Positions 50,846 through 62,259 of a stretch of DNA of 64,000 nt are shown piece after piece (positions within the stretch are counted from its first letter, which is position 1; every line of letters begins with the position of its first letter). The position numbers were made by a program, and so were the translations under genes. Origin of the DNA: Aquilaria yunnanensis (lineage: Eukaryota > Streptophyta > Magnoliopsida > Malvales > Thymelaeaceae); the NCBI GenBank assembly GCA_039654915.1, contig CM077600.1, forward strand, positions 29,199,992-29,263,991, read 5' to 3'. The notes below the pieces were generated by a model that had not been told where the DNA came from, searched no databases, and saw nothing but the letters and a program-made list of their open reading frames with translations.

Positions 50846-51385
50846 TGATCATGGTTCTGGTTGGTTTGGATTCCTAGTGGAACCTAACCAATCCGAAATA
50901 TGCTCGGTTCCAAAGACTTCCTACCTAACCCAATAACAAAAAATCGAACAAAACTAGAACTATGATTCTATGTTTTTATGATTTTGATTCTTGGGTTTTT
51001 CGATTGATTCCATATACCTATAATAATACCAATTTCTGATAAAATTGTACGCACAACCTTTGCCCCAACGGTGGTCTACAAAATTAGGAATACATTTTTG
51101 GAGTACAATTAGGATAGGGCTTAAGATTATGTTTATAAATAAATGACTAAAAACTCACGTAATACACTTTTTAATAAATAATTAAATTTGTAAAATCTTA
51201 ATTTTATAATATATAAATACATATACCTCGGATTGGTTCCATAAAAAACCAGAACCAACAAAAAAATGGATAACATTTTCAGATGTGGAACCAACCCATG
51301 AACTATGATCAATTTTTACTCAACCCAACTCAACTTACCCCTATTAAGTTGGATAAACTCATGGTTTTACCTAACTCATACTCCT
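50846..51385. mobile_element. hAT-like insertion splitting the MULE left repeat
   Basis: The left MULE repeat is continuous in the right copy but interrupted here after ATATCAG. The insert has TGATCATGGTTCTGGTTGG and, inverted near its other side, TTGATCATAGTTCATGGGTT, as well as ACTCAACCCAACTCAAC. The same vocabulary occurs at 63435-63580. Its own target duplication was not identified. Confidence 0.5.
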
Positions 51386-51882
51386 ATTAAAAAGTGACAG
51401 AAGTTGGGGGGAAAAGTGTACAAACAGTCCTAATATTTAGGAAACTTTTCTATCTAAGTCATAAAACTATGAAAATGTGTATACTGTAAGTCCTATTTTT
51501 TTTTCTATTCTATGTTCCAATTCATTTTTTTTTCTCATTTTTCCATTGTATAAAATAGAAAAACTGCTTCACATTACTCTCGTTATATTATCTACTTCAT
51601 CACTTAGATCCAACAATGAAAACCAAAGGAAAATTTCCAGTGCCCAACAAAAGTGGCATAAAACTAAGATTCAACAAAACCTTAAATTATTGCAATTACC
51701 AACCCAAAGTAAAAAATTTTAGGAGCAAACGGCCAGCTAAAAAGGCAAAGTGCATTTGAGGAACAAATCAGAATAGATCACTGAATATTAAATCGAAACA
51801 CAAACAAAAACAATATAAAAGAATTTTTTTAGCTGGCCAATCAAGTTTCATAGAGCCTATTTTTTTGCATACATGCAGTTGG

Positions 51883-54481
51883 TGTTACAGCCTTCTAGGC
51901 AACGGCCCACAGTGACCATATAAGATTTTTAATTAAGTCAAAATCTCTAACTGAATATATCAATTAATTTGAATTAACAAGTCAAGCAAGTTTGTTGAGG
52001 GTTAGATGGTTCTTAAGTCATTTTGGCACCAAGAATCATTGGGGTGAAATAGTCATTTTGCACTCTGGGGTGATAAATTTGGTATTTAAGCTCATAAGTT
52101 GTTCTTATGGACTCAAGTGACAATAAATCAAAAGTTGGAGCAAAATCACTTTAGCTAGTGTTATTATTTGAGCATGGGGTTTTTTGGCAAAATTAAAGAA
52201 GTTAAAGGGCTAAAGGGGCAGATGACTTTTTTAAGCCAATCTGGGAGCTTTAGGAGGCTACTATTCATGATCCCGAACCTTGGAAACTTATAGCTCTCCT
52301 TTTCCTCTTCAATTCTATGGCCAAATCTTCACAAAAACATCAATTTTTAGTAGAAATCAAAGTCTTGTGAGGTACCCATGCAAGAAAAAGCTTGTTTTTG
52401 CATTGTTTTAGTGTGGGAGCTCTTGGATGGCTTTTTCAAGAAATAGTTTGTTTTTGCATAGTTTTCTTGCTTAGAGGAGCTTGGGTACATTTTGCCCATG
52501 TAATTTACTTGTTGTTCTTGGTTTCTTGAGGTTTGTATGAGTTTGGGTTTAGCTTGATTAAGCTTGAATTGGTGCCATTTGTGATGAATTTTGTTAGAAC
52601 CTAAGGAACCCTCTTAAAAGAACCCAATTTGCTTAAATGTGCTTGATGCTTGCTTGTTCTTTTCAATTGAGGTATGAAATTTAGTTTTTACATTCATTTT
52701 ATGCATATCTTAGTTGTTTGCTTGATGGTTTCAAATAGATTAGAAGATATAGATGTGTTATACTGCAGTTGGGCTTAGAATGCTAGGGCTGCAGCCCTAG
52801 GAACTCAAAAGCCACAGCGCTGAAGTCTTCTAGTGCACTTGAGGCACAAGGGCAGCGGCCTTGGAAACTCAGGGCCCTGAACCCTTTGTACCTGAAGGCC
52901 AGTTTCATTCGAGAAGACTCTAAGGGAGGGTGCAAGAAGTTCCTAAGGTGCATAGGGATTAGAGAAGCCTAATAGGACCTTAAAACTTCTAAGATTCTCC
53001 TTAGAGCTAGGAAAATTAATGAGGATTTGAGGATCCAAAGTGGCCATCAAGATGTGAAAAAACCACAAAGACTACAATATGAGTCATTAGATATGCTAGT
53101 GGTGTTTAATGATCGTTGGTGGCCTAGGTGAACCTTGGATCCCAAGGTTCTAATGTGAAACCCTAGAGCACATGTGGGGTTCCAAAGTTATTTTTACCAT
53201 AATAAAGTAAACCAAGTAATGGTGGATAGTGGAGCACATAAGGTGAAGACTTAGTGTACTTATAACCTAGGCAAGTCATGACTTGAGGTGCAAGTGAAGG
53301 CTTAGTATACTTTAGCTAGGTTCACAGTGAAGGCTTAGTACACTAGTGACCAGGATAAGCCTTATAGCTCAAGGCACTAAGTGGGAACCTAGTACACTGA
53401 GTATAAGTGAGGCTTAGTTCCTTAGTGCCCTAGGCGGGCTCAAAAACTCGAGTCACCAAGTAGCAGCCTAGTACACATAGTGTAGGTAAGGGCTTAGTGC
53501 CATAATGGCTTAGGCAAGCCAATAGCTCGAGGCATTATGTAAAAGCCTAGTACATCAAGTAAGTTCCTTAGAACTTAAGTAATGAGTATCCACCATGTTC
53601 ATCTATGCAACAACAAATTGAAGGATATTTAGTGAGCTTAGCTCACTAAGACATCAACAAGCCCAAGTTTGCTAGGAGTGAGTTAAAGATCAAAACTCAT
53701 TAAGTATAAGGTGATGTCCATGTAAGGACTAGGATGAAGAAAGGTTTCAAAGGACCCAAATGTATGCGCATATGTTAGCCTTAAATTGTACAGGGCTTGC
53801 AGTAGATTACATATATTATGTATATTTGTGTGTCCTCAAGTTTTTCTTTACCTGTACTTGAATCCCTTACTAGGAATCCTTATATTCGCACTCCCTTTAG
53901 TGTAGATATTGTTTGTAAGGAGTCGGTCACCGTGAAGAGTTGTTAAGTTGGTATTTTATGTATAGGCAAACCACTTAGTGAATCTTGTTGAATTTAGTTT
54001 AACTAGTTAAGTTGTTTATTGCTAGCTATAGTTGTTTATAGCCTCTAGAGGTTAATGGTATAAGGAATGATATAGTTGAAGCGTGGATTTCAGTAGTTAC
54101 ATTCAGTATGCATATATATGTTAGTTAGCCTCTGATGTCTCTAGGCCAAGTAGTGTATTCAAGTTACTTTTGGGTATGTGCATGGTCTTATTTGTATAAT
54201 GATGCACATACACAGTTATTACTTTTAGTTAACTCCAGTACATTTTATGCTTTGGCTTGTATTTTAATTATGTTTTTATAAATTGCACGAAACATTTTAA
54301 GTTTCTTTTATGCTTATTACTTAAAGTCGAAAAAGCCCATGTATGTTGCATGAAGGTTAATAATTAGATGCATGAAAGATTTTTAAATAGAACAAGTAAC
54401 TAATTAGTTAACTGCAACTAGTGTGGGACTCCAGTTCTGTAGTCTTCTTGGGAGGGTCCCATTTGGGGTAAGGTCACTACA
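51883..54481 (+). mobile_element. Solo LTR, 2.6 kb
   Basis: It begins TGTTACAGCCTTCTAGG and ends AAGGTCACTACA, and GTTGG is duplicated exactly outside (51878-51882 and 54482-54486). There is no internal coding sequence, primer-binding site or second LTR, so this is a solo LTR left by LTR-LTR recombination. The length and the TGTTAC...CTACA ends suggest a Ty3/gypsy element. The segment 53220-53580 holds imperfect tandem units with CTTAGTACACT and CTCGAG-type words. Confidence 0.88.
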
Positions 54482-54739
54482 GTTGGAGATTGAGATGCCT
54501 CATAGTTTTAAGACTGAATTATAAAATTGTAAAATTTTAGGGTTCAAATAGAAATTTTCCCTAAGTATTAGGACTAAGTGTGCACTTTCCCCATTAATTT
54601 CTGCCACTTTTTAACGTCTGGTATAATGATAGGTGTAAAAATTGGGTAGTTTAAGGACGATCAGTACAACATTTCATAGTTCCAGGACAATTAAGCAACA
54701 TTTAAGATAATTTAAAGACTACATGTGGCTTTTTCCTAT

Positions 54740-56666
54740 TGATGCAATGGGTGGGGCTTTGAAGAGTCCAAGGCAATCACTCGTATAATGATAACGAGAA
54801 GAAGATAGTTAAATCTCAATCTATTGGAAGGCTAAGATCAAATTGCCATGATCATGATTGGTTCGTTTCTCAGTGATTATTTCCCTAAATTATTACTCTT
54901 TGTTCTAGTTTCATGCACCATCATAAGATACACAAATTTTCAGAAAGTTTGTTTTGCATTTCTTTTTTAATAATGTCCTTATGTTTTTCTTATCCAAAAT
55001 TTGAAGAAGTAAAAATGTACGAGTATAATTGGAAAGATGTTACTATTTTAAGAAATTGATCAATGGTTGTGGGATATTCCAAAACAAAAAAAAAAAAAAA
55101 AACTAAGACAAAGGCAGTAGCACTTACTATTTACTAAGATGGGCTTCTATTCCATCCCACATTACTATCGGCCTGTATATTTAGAGGAGTTCGTTTCCGT
55201 TTAATGAGCTTTAAAGAGGTTTCATTATTGATGGGCCAGGTTGGGTTTAGCATGGCTCAAGGCAATCCATAAGTCAGTTTACAAAATCATACTTGAATTT
55301 GGTCGTATTTATATAGTTGTGCCGTGGTTTAAAGTATGGTCACTAAACTTTTCTTTTGTTTATTACTCATGCAACCGGAGCTCATCGCGAACTACCCATA
55401 ATAGATGTGCCTTGTTGAATCCACACAGCCACACCATTTCCAGGTTTGCCACTGACCTTACCCTTAGATCTAGTGCTACACAATCGGATCCATCCCTGGC
55501 TCGCGGACCCGGTCCATCCAGGGACAACAACTCACGAGTCTCTTAGCCATTTCTCCCATACATGAGCTGCAGCTATGCTTCTCCTAGGTAATTGTGGCCA
55601 CTACATCAGCGGTTTCCTTGGATATGTACCCATTAGAAGAGCAACTTTAGCTTGCTTTTTTGTTCTTAGAAAAATCATTGGTTGAAAATGCCTCGATTGG
55701 GTGTGGTCCACTGAGGGCACAACGGCTGTTGGGGTTTACAGTGAGTGGTTCATGTCTAAGAGAGGAGCAACACACTGACACTACAAGAGAAACGTGAGGT
55801 TGATGGCACCTAATTGTAAATAAAACAATGGCTATCTTACATGAGAAGAAGAATTGTCTTGACTAGCATCCTTACCCGACCAAACCTGGGAATAATGAAA
55901 GCTCCTTAAATCTCTTTAATTGGGAATGATCCAGTTTTTAATTTGAGTATCCAAATATCCCGCACACATGGGTTTGGGCTCCTTCGTTTCTCAATTTTAA
56001 ATGGCAACGTTGTTAATATCTATTAGGAAAGCTACTTTAGTTTAGTGCACTGTGATAATAAAGTAGTTTATGCTAACAATCCGTCACAAATAACAAATTT
56101 GCCAACATCTATTGGACGCATGGCTCCTACACCATATGACAATATAAATATTTCTTTCATCGTGATGGATCAATATGTAACACTATAGTCTTTTTAATAG
56201 TAAGTCACAATAAATTTTGAACTCTAGATCTTCACATATCAATAGCGGGCGGCCTTATTATATCAGTTAACCTATCCTTTTAGTTATATCATTGCACTTA
56301 ATTTTAGTCAGTTTACTAGTAATTATTGGGTTTCACATATCATGGTATATAATCACACGTATCATAGGTATTGCACTCTTCACTCATTGTAATAATAAAC
56401 AAAGCTTTAAAATAATTAAAGCCTGTCAAATAACCTTCAAAAACAAATGAATTGTGCTCTAGAACTTATGTTACTTTGAAGTTTTATATAGCATATCATA
56501 GATTTTAATGATTTTCCTAAAAACAAGAATTTTACTGTAAATCGTTGGACGCACTGTTTTCAAATATCGAATGCCAAAATATCAACATCATTTTAGCTTA
56601 ATTAGACATCTATATCTATATCTATGCACCTTAATTAGACAAATATAACTAACAACAAATTAATCC
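54740..56666. other. Spacer, no recognised gene
   Basis: An open frame at 55241-55546 is unremarkable; its 3' part (55390-55550) is GC-richer, with CCCGGTCCATCCAGGGAC-type palindromic sequence. I see no family resemblance. The rest is ordinary AT-rich intergenic DNA. Confidence 0.4.
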
Positions 56667-58089
56667 CTAAGCGGCAGAGGGAGTGGTGAACGACGCCGGC
56701 CTCGGACAGCGCCGCCTGCAGCAACTGCTGTGACCGCATAGATTCATCATCCTCCTGCTCTTCAGAATAATTATTGTAGTCGAGTGACTCATCGTTGTAA
56801 ATGTCCCACCATTTCTGCACAAGCAGCTTGACGTCCTCTCAGTCCATATTCTCTTCCTTGCCGGTGTACCTTCATGGCTTGGACCCGGCCGCACAGTAGT
56901 TACCTTCACCTTGTCTAGCTCGATCTTCTCCAGATGCCGCCACAGCAACGCCATCACAAGGTTGTAAATTGGTGGGATGGGTCTGTAGACATCCCTAAAA
57001 TACGTGTTCAAGAAGTCCTGAAGAGACAATCCACCAATACTTTTAGGTCATTCTTCAAACAAGATGGAAGCGACCAAAATAGCCATGTGAGAGTTTGCTA
57101 TTTACCTGCTCAGCGAAAGAGATGGGAGGAGTGACTTTGAGAGTCCTGAGGAGGTCATCGTATGTGGACATGCTGGGCTGGTAGACGAACATGCTGGCGT
57201 TGAAGTAGAGAGGGGGCTTGGGACCTAGCTCTGCCGGCCACCGGACCTTCTCAGGGCATTGCTGGCAGTACCCGATCTTGTATTGAGGGCTGTGCTCCCA
57301 GGTTTTCTCACAGAAACAGTCCATCACAGCATACAAGTAGCAGTCAGGAAGATCAAATAATTAAATGGTCTATGTTCTCCAACACTTGGATGTCGCCATC
57401 CAGGTATATCATCTTACTATACCCCACAAACTGCAAATTTTTTTCCCACACTATATATAGAGGGAGTTAATCAAGAAGCCGTGATCCAACCAAACCGAAC
57501 AAAAAAACAGTCCTCCGGATTCTGACATAAAGCTGTTTTAATGTTCAAAATTTCTGAAAACGCATTGAGGAGCCAGAAGCCATGACTCCCAAGAGAAGAC
57601 AAACCGAAGAAAATGACCCACGTCAAGTAATATTTTCACGTTGCCGCTCAACACGTGTCACAACCCCACAAACTTTGAAAACTAAAAAAGAGAACGCAAG
57701 AAAGAAAAGATCACCGTCATGCAGATGGAAAGCGATAAATTAGTCCTGTACCTTCCAAATCCTGAACTTGAAGTAGTTGATAACATAGTAAGCCATGGCG
57801 AACTGGGTCTGGTTCTCCGGAGGGTGGACCAGCTCGATCTCCCCGACGATGCAGCCTTGCTCTTCCAATATCCGACGGACCGACGGTGATCCTTCGGCAC
57901 GTCCGGCAACATCGCCACCACCAGCGGATACTTGCTCTTTGACTTGAGCAGCCCCTTCGCCAGCCCCACCACGCCCTTCACGTAGTCTCCGCTCCCGGCC
58001 AAGAACGTCACGAACGCCCGGCCCCAAGCCTTCGCCGCTGCCTTGGTTGCTGCCACCTTGATCGACCTGGAGGTGACTTCAGGTGCCAT
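56667..58089 (-). pseudogene. GolS: Galactinol synthase pseudogene
   Basis: The three-exon layout of plant GolS is preserved on the minus strand: 58089-57752, 57430-57106 and 57017-56667. Reading starts MAPEVTSRS and shows the family stretches FVTFLAGSGDYVKGVVGLAKG, ENQTQFAMAYYVINY, MIYLDGDIQV (DxD motif) and CEKTWEHSPQYKIGYCQQCP, and it ends PSAA. GolS transfers galactose from UDP-galactose to myo-inositol, the first step of raffinose oligosaccharide synthesis. Lesions: an 8-bp insertion after DHRR in exon 1, a net 4-bp insertion before FDLPD in exon 2, a frameshift after DKVKV in exon 3, two in-frame TGA stops (one in place of Trp after GSKP, one after EENMD), and a further frame change before the last residues. 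It cannot make the enzyme. Splice sites remain intact, so loss looks fairly recent. Confidence 0.93.
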
Positions 58090-58215
58090 CTTTTCGCGGA
58101 GTTAGACGATCGAGGGTCCTCCAAGTGTCTGTTAGAATGACTGGAGCTTCGTTTAAGAGGAAATTTGTCTCTGTTGTATGGATGCACGGTGAAAGAATCG
58201 GGGATGAGTTCTTGG

Positions 58216-58224
58216 GCTTTTATA
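58216..58224 (-). promoter_or_regulatory. TATA box of the galactinol synthase pseudogene
   Basis: On the minus strand CTATAAAAG lies about 130 bp upstream of the former start codon, in good TATA context. The leader between them is C/A-rich, as in many stress-induced plant genes. Confidence 0.65.
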
Positions 58225-58443
58225 GAGATCTGAAGTGGATAGATTCGGTTAAATTATTAAATTATGCAAAGAATTAATTGTTTACTTTTTTTTAAATGAT
58301 TGATTCAGAATTTGCGAGCGGGTCGGCGTAAGGATTCTATCTTTGGCAAATTGGTAGAGGAATAAATTACGCCACCATCTATCTAATTTTGCCAAAAACC
58401 TTAAACGACATCGCTTTGCGGGGTCTAGGATTCTCTTGTGGCC

Positions 58444-58526
58444 GTCGGATTTCATCTGAGAGGGATCTAGGTTTTACACACCGTCTGATGAAGCTGCCTC
58501 TTAGAGAAGACGAGTGTGTGTCCGAC
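58444..58526. promoter_or_regulatory. DRE/CRT-type CCGAC motifs in the GolS proximal promoter
   Basis: GTCGG at 58444-58448 and CCGAC at 58522-58526 are core DRE/CRT motifs bound by DREB/CBF factors. They lie about 360-440 bp upstream of the former start codon. Stress-induced GolS genes are known DREB targets, so the motifs fit; activity is not shown. Confidence 0.45.
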
Positions 58527-59300
58527 ACACATAACTATTCCTTTCTCGTTATCCTTATTAGATTGTTTCTGATTAGCAGATAAGAAAAAAATGGGAGAAG
58601 CGCACTCTCAGTCCTAAAAATTGGCATGCTTTTCTATTTTAGTCCTAAAACGTTTTGATATTTTATTTCAGTCCTTTAACTTTACAAATATGTTGACTGT
58701 TGGTCCTTAATTTAACGTTGGTAACAGAAAGGCTGGCCTGGCATGAAATGACAGTTATCCTCCTTATATGGATGCATTACCTAGCATATAAGGGTACTCT
58801 TCCTTGACCAGAATCAGAAAAAGACAAAGTCCTTGTTGACTTGATCTTTACAAATAGTTTGTTTTGAGACAAAACAGAGGAAGGCTATGCTCCAAGTTCA
58901 ATCAAACGATATACTGGAAGAAATTTGATCATGCCTCAAAAGGTCCTCATTCTCTTGGAGTTTGATTCAAACAATCCAAGCTCAGTTGCAAGTGTGGGTT
59001 GAAAATGTTGGTGTCTATTGCTTTCGACGGAGTGGAATGCCAATGTAATTTCATTGGAACAGAACTTAAAAGGATGAAGGAGAAAGAAAATATCCAAAAG
59101 TATATTGATGTTTTTATTAATGTTTATTCTGCTAACAACAATTGTTTAGCTTGTAGATGTTTTAAGGTGACAATGAGTTCTATATAGGATGGTTAAAATA
59201 ACGCATAAAACAAAACATAATGGTTTGCTGTCACAAAGTTTGCCTAGACTAGAAGAGGAATCTGCATGACCTACTACGCCATATTTTTTAACCTATATAA

Positions 59301-59644
59301 AAATTTAAATGACAAATAGCAAAATTGGCATGGCTTACATATTTGTGCATGGCGGAAAACACTACTAAAATATAGGACTTTACTAACTGCCATTTACCAA
59401 CGTGCAGTTGGTAAATTGAATTTACCAACTGCTGCACGTTGGTAAATGGCAGTTGGTAAAGTCCTATATTTTAAATTTAAATGACAAATAGCAAAATTGG
59501 CATGGCTTACATATTTGTGCATGGCGGAAACCACTACTAAAATATAGGACTTTACCAACTGCCATTTACCAACGTGCAGTTGGTAAATTGAATTTACCAA
59601 CTGCTGCACGTTGGTAAATTGAATTTACCAACTGCTGCACGTTG
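59301..59644. repeat. Duplicated CACTA end forming a hairpin
   Basis: A 172-bp unit that includes about 60 bp of flanking MULE sequence and the CACTA end occurs twice (59301-59472 and 59473-59644). In the first unit, 59366-59417 and 59419-59473 are almost perfect inverted copies separated by one base, differing by one mismatch and a 3-base bulge. This makes a long hairpin with AATATAGGACTTTAC at its base. Confidence 0.85.
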
Positions 59645-62259
59645 GTAAATGACAGTTGGTATTCGATACGTTGGAAAAAATTTTACCAACGCGCAACTAA
59701 TAACACGTTGGTAAATTCCAACGTGTAGACGTTGGTAAAATACACGTTGGTAATTACCAACGGTCATGAAAAGGACTTGGTTTCCATCGCGTAGTTGTAG
59801 TTACCAACTGACTTACTAACTGCCAGCCGTTGACAGTTGGTAACTTACCAACTGCCAGCCGTTGGTAACTTACCAACTGCTGCCTGTTGGTAACTTGGCA
59901 GTTGGTAATTATCAACTGCCGGAAGTTGGTAAGATCGTTATTATGAAGCCGTTGGTAATTAACAACGCACGCAAGTTGGTAAGTACCCCATTTCCGCGTT
60001 GGTAATGTATATTAAACGTTCCATGGCTCGGTTGTTTTATATTTTTCCCCATTTCAATCCACTTTCAAAATTAAAATACCAATTCAAAAGTACGCCGGAC
60101 TTTACTCAGCAATAAACATTACACAGCTATGCCAATGTTATTAAAATAAAATATTCTCAAATACAGCATAATTAAAACAATAACAGATATGTCTGAAAGA
60201 AAGCATTCAACATTCAATGCCTTACACATTTCAGAAATATCAAGTCAGTCTGATTTAGGTCTAAAAATTATTATGTCTAGGGCTCTAACACAAGAACTTT
60301 GGAAATGCGCTAACCTGTTGATGACGCCCATCACGGAGTCCCAACTATCTCCTCATTCTCTGAATCCGAGTCATCAGGATAATGTGGAACTGGTTGTGCT
60401 GGCGGGCACGGAAGGTTTAGCGAACGACAAATAATCTCCAACTGAGCCCGGTTTGCCTCCAATGCGGCTCTCTGAGCCTCCATCTCTGCTCTCTGTCTCC
60501 TCTTAATTCTCTCGAGCTTCCTCTCGTACTTCGCATCCCTTCGCGCATTCTCCTCCGCCATCATCTTCTGTACTTGCTCGTTGAATTGCGGTGTCTGTGT
60601 GATGTCGATAGGCGGGATGGGACCTGGCTATCAGCGTCCCGGTATTGCTAATATTCTCTTCATTTCCTTTCTTAGTCTGCCTCTGCCCTGTGGGAATTGC
60701 CAAAGCCAGACATTTTAACGAGGGCATGAAAAGAACAAGAGAGTTATTCATAGGTTGCTATGCCCACTTGCATTTTTTGCAAACAATCTAGGGGAAAGTT
60801 GCAAAAACCACATTATGTTTAACCTAATCTACACTTACTCCTCTATTTTAGAAACCTACACTTTGCCCCCGGAGTAGACACATCATTCCAGTTCAATACT
60901 ATGCAAGTGGGCCAAATGTCATGATTACACAATAAGATCTGTAAATTGTGTAAATCACCAACAATATTTATTTCATACCACATCCAATCCATTTTCTCTA
61001 AATATATAATATATTTCTAATAAATTTTATATTTCTAAATAATTTATATCTTTGTAAATTTACTAATAATTTCTATATCTATAATGGATTTTTATATTTA
61101 TAAACCAATAGTTAATGCTTGTGATTAATATTAATATTTACCTATTTAACATTTTATTCTTTTTTTTTTAGTAGTGAAACTAAAAATAGAGAAGTATCAT
61201 TTTTTTTAAATATATTTTAGCTAATCTCATTTTATTTTAAAAATTATTTTTCACCATATGAAAAAAATATACATATTCTACAATATTTTTTCATTGCAAA
61301 ATGTAAATATACTACCTAAACAAATCACTTAAAAATAATAATTTCATAATTTCTAATTAATCCCGAAAATAAAAAAAAAGTTGTAAGAAAATGCACATAA
61401 ATTTGCAATTGTAATGGGTAACCTAAAAACTAAATCTCCAACCAAATACAATACAAAATAACAAATATTGCACATATTTCAAACCAAATTAACACTATAT
61501 AATCCGAAAATGCGTATTTATTGGGAAAAAAATTGAAAAAAATCGAAATAAACGCGGTTACCTCAAATCAAAATGTTAACTTCCTTCAAACACCTCCAAA
61601 TAACTTCAATCCTGCAATAAAAACAAAAATCTTCAACTCATTAGCAACCAAGAAGCTCAAATAGGGAGAAATACCTGAAAAAAAAATCAAAAAATTCTCA
61701 GAAAAAAAGTTAACTAACCTTCAGATCGTGGTAAACGACAGCAGATCCACGCATTTCCGACCTCGAAGAAGTTGTTTCGGGCCCCAATCGACGATGCCAC
61801 GTGAATGTGTGTGCTGTGCGAAGAGGTCGTTTGCAGGGGAGAGAGAGACGCGAATCTATCGCAACGAGGAAGACGATCTGCACTGGGGGGGGCGGGGGGC
61901 AATTTAAAAACATATTTTCCAACGGCCTTAACCGTTGGAAACCTAAGGCCGAAACGCACCGTTTCATTAATCAGCTTCCAATGGTTGAAGCCGTTGGTAA
62001 ATGTACAGGACCTTTTTTTTTCCAACGGCTTAAGATTACACATGCATTTTCCTAATTATTGTATATATTTTCCAACGCGTGACAGTAGGAACCCAATTCC
62101 AACGGTCACAACCGTTGCTAACTACCAACGGCTTAGCCATTGGTAACAAAAAAAAAAAAAGCACCAACGCGTGCACATTGGAAGATTTTTACCAACGGTT
62201 CTACAACGGCTTGACCGTTGGTAATAAAACAGTTGGAAAAGACGGATTTTTTAGTAGTG
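59360..62259 (-). mobile_element. CACTA (En/Spm) element, non-autonomous, 2.9 kb
   Basis: The ends are CACTACTAAAA (59360) and its inverse TTTTTTAGTAGTG (ending 62259), with AAA on both sides as a 3-bp target duplication. Both subterminal regions carry dense repeats of TTACCAAC / GTTGGTAA (left) and CCAACGG / CCGTTGG (right), typical of CACTA elements. The left end is duplicated (second CACTACTAAAA at 59532). Only a remnant of coding sequence remains on the minus strand at 60331-60627. The element is inside the MULE at 58593-63101. Confidence 0.9.
60331..60627 (-). pseudogene. CACTA-encoded protein, C-terminal remnant
   Basis: A 98-codon frame on the minus strand reads TPQFNEQVQKMMAEENARRD, then a charged coiled coil with Arg/Glu/Gln heptads, then a proline-rich and acidic tail ending NEEIVGTP and a stop. 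This layout is that of the C-terminus of plant CACTA-associated proteins (Ptta/En/Spm transposase-like ORF). The upstream part of the gene is missing, with a stop codon directly before the frame. Confidence 0.65.

Larger units (their letters stand above)
50719..54738. mobile_element. Old MULE carrying two later insertions
   Basis: Sequence at 50719-50845 plus 51386-51475 matches the reverse complement of about 54490-54738: TATGAAATGTTG, AGTCCTAATA, TTAAAAAGTG and AAAACTATGA occur in the same order, giving terminal inverted repeats of about 220-250 bp. CTAATGCAA (50710-50718) and TTGATGCAA (54739-54747) are a 7/9 target duplication. The left repeat is split by a hAT-like piece, and a solo LTR sits next to the right repeat. 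Without them the element is about 0.9 kb. Confidence 0.8.

Noticed and set aside
57740..58027. 95-codon minus ORF as an alternative GolS start
   Set aside because: Only its second half is in the GolS frame; its first half is an out-of-frame reading of exon 1 before the 8-bp insertion.
59360..60000. Regularly spaced GTTGGTAA / TTACCAAC repeats as a CRISPR-like array
   Set aside because: Spacing is irregular, repeats occur in both orientations, and the repeats belong to the CACTA subterminal region of a plant genome.
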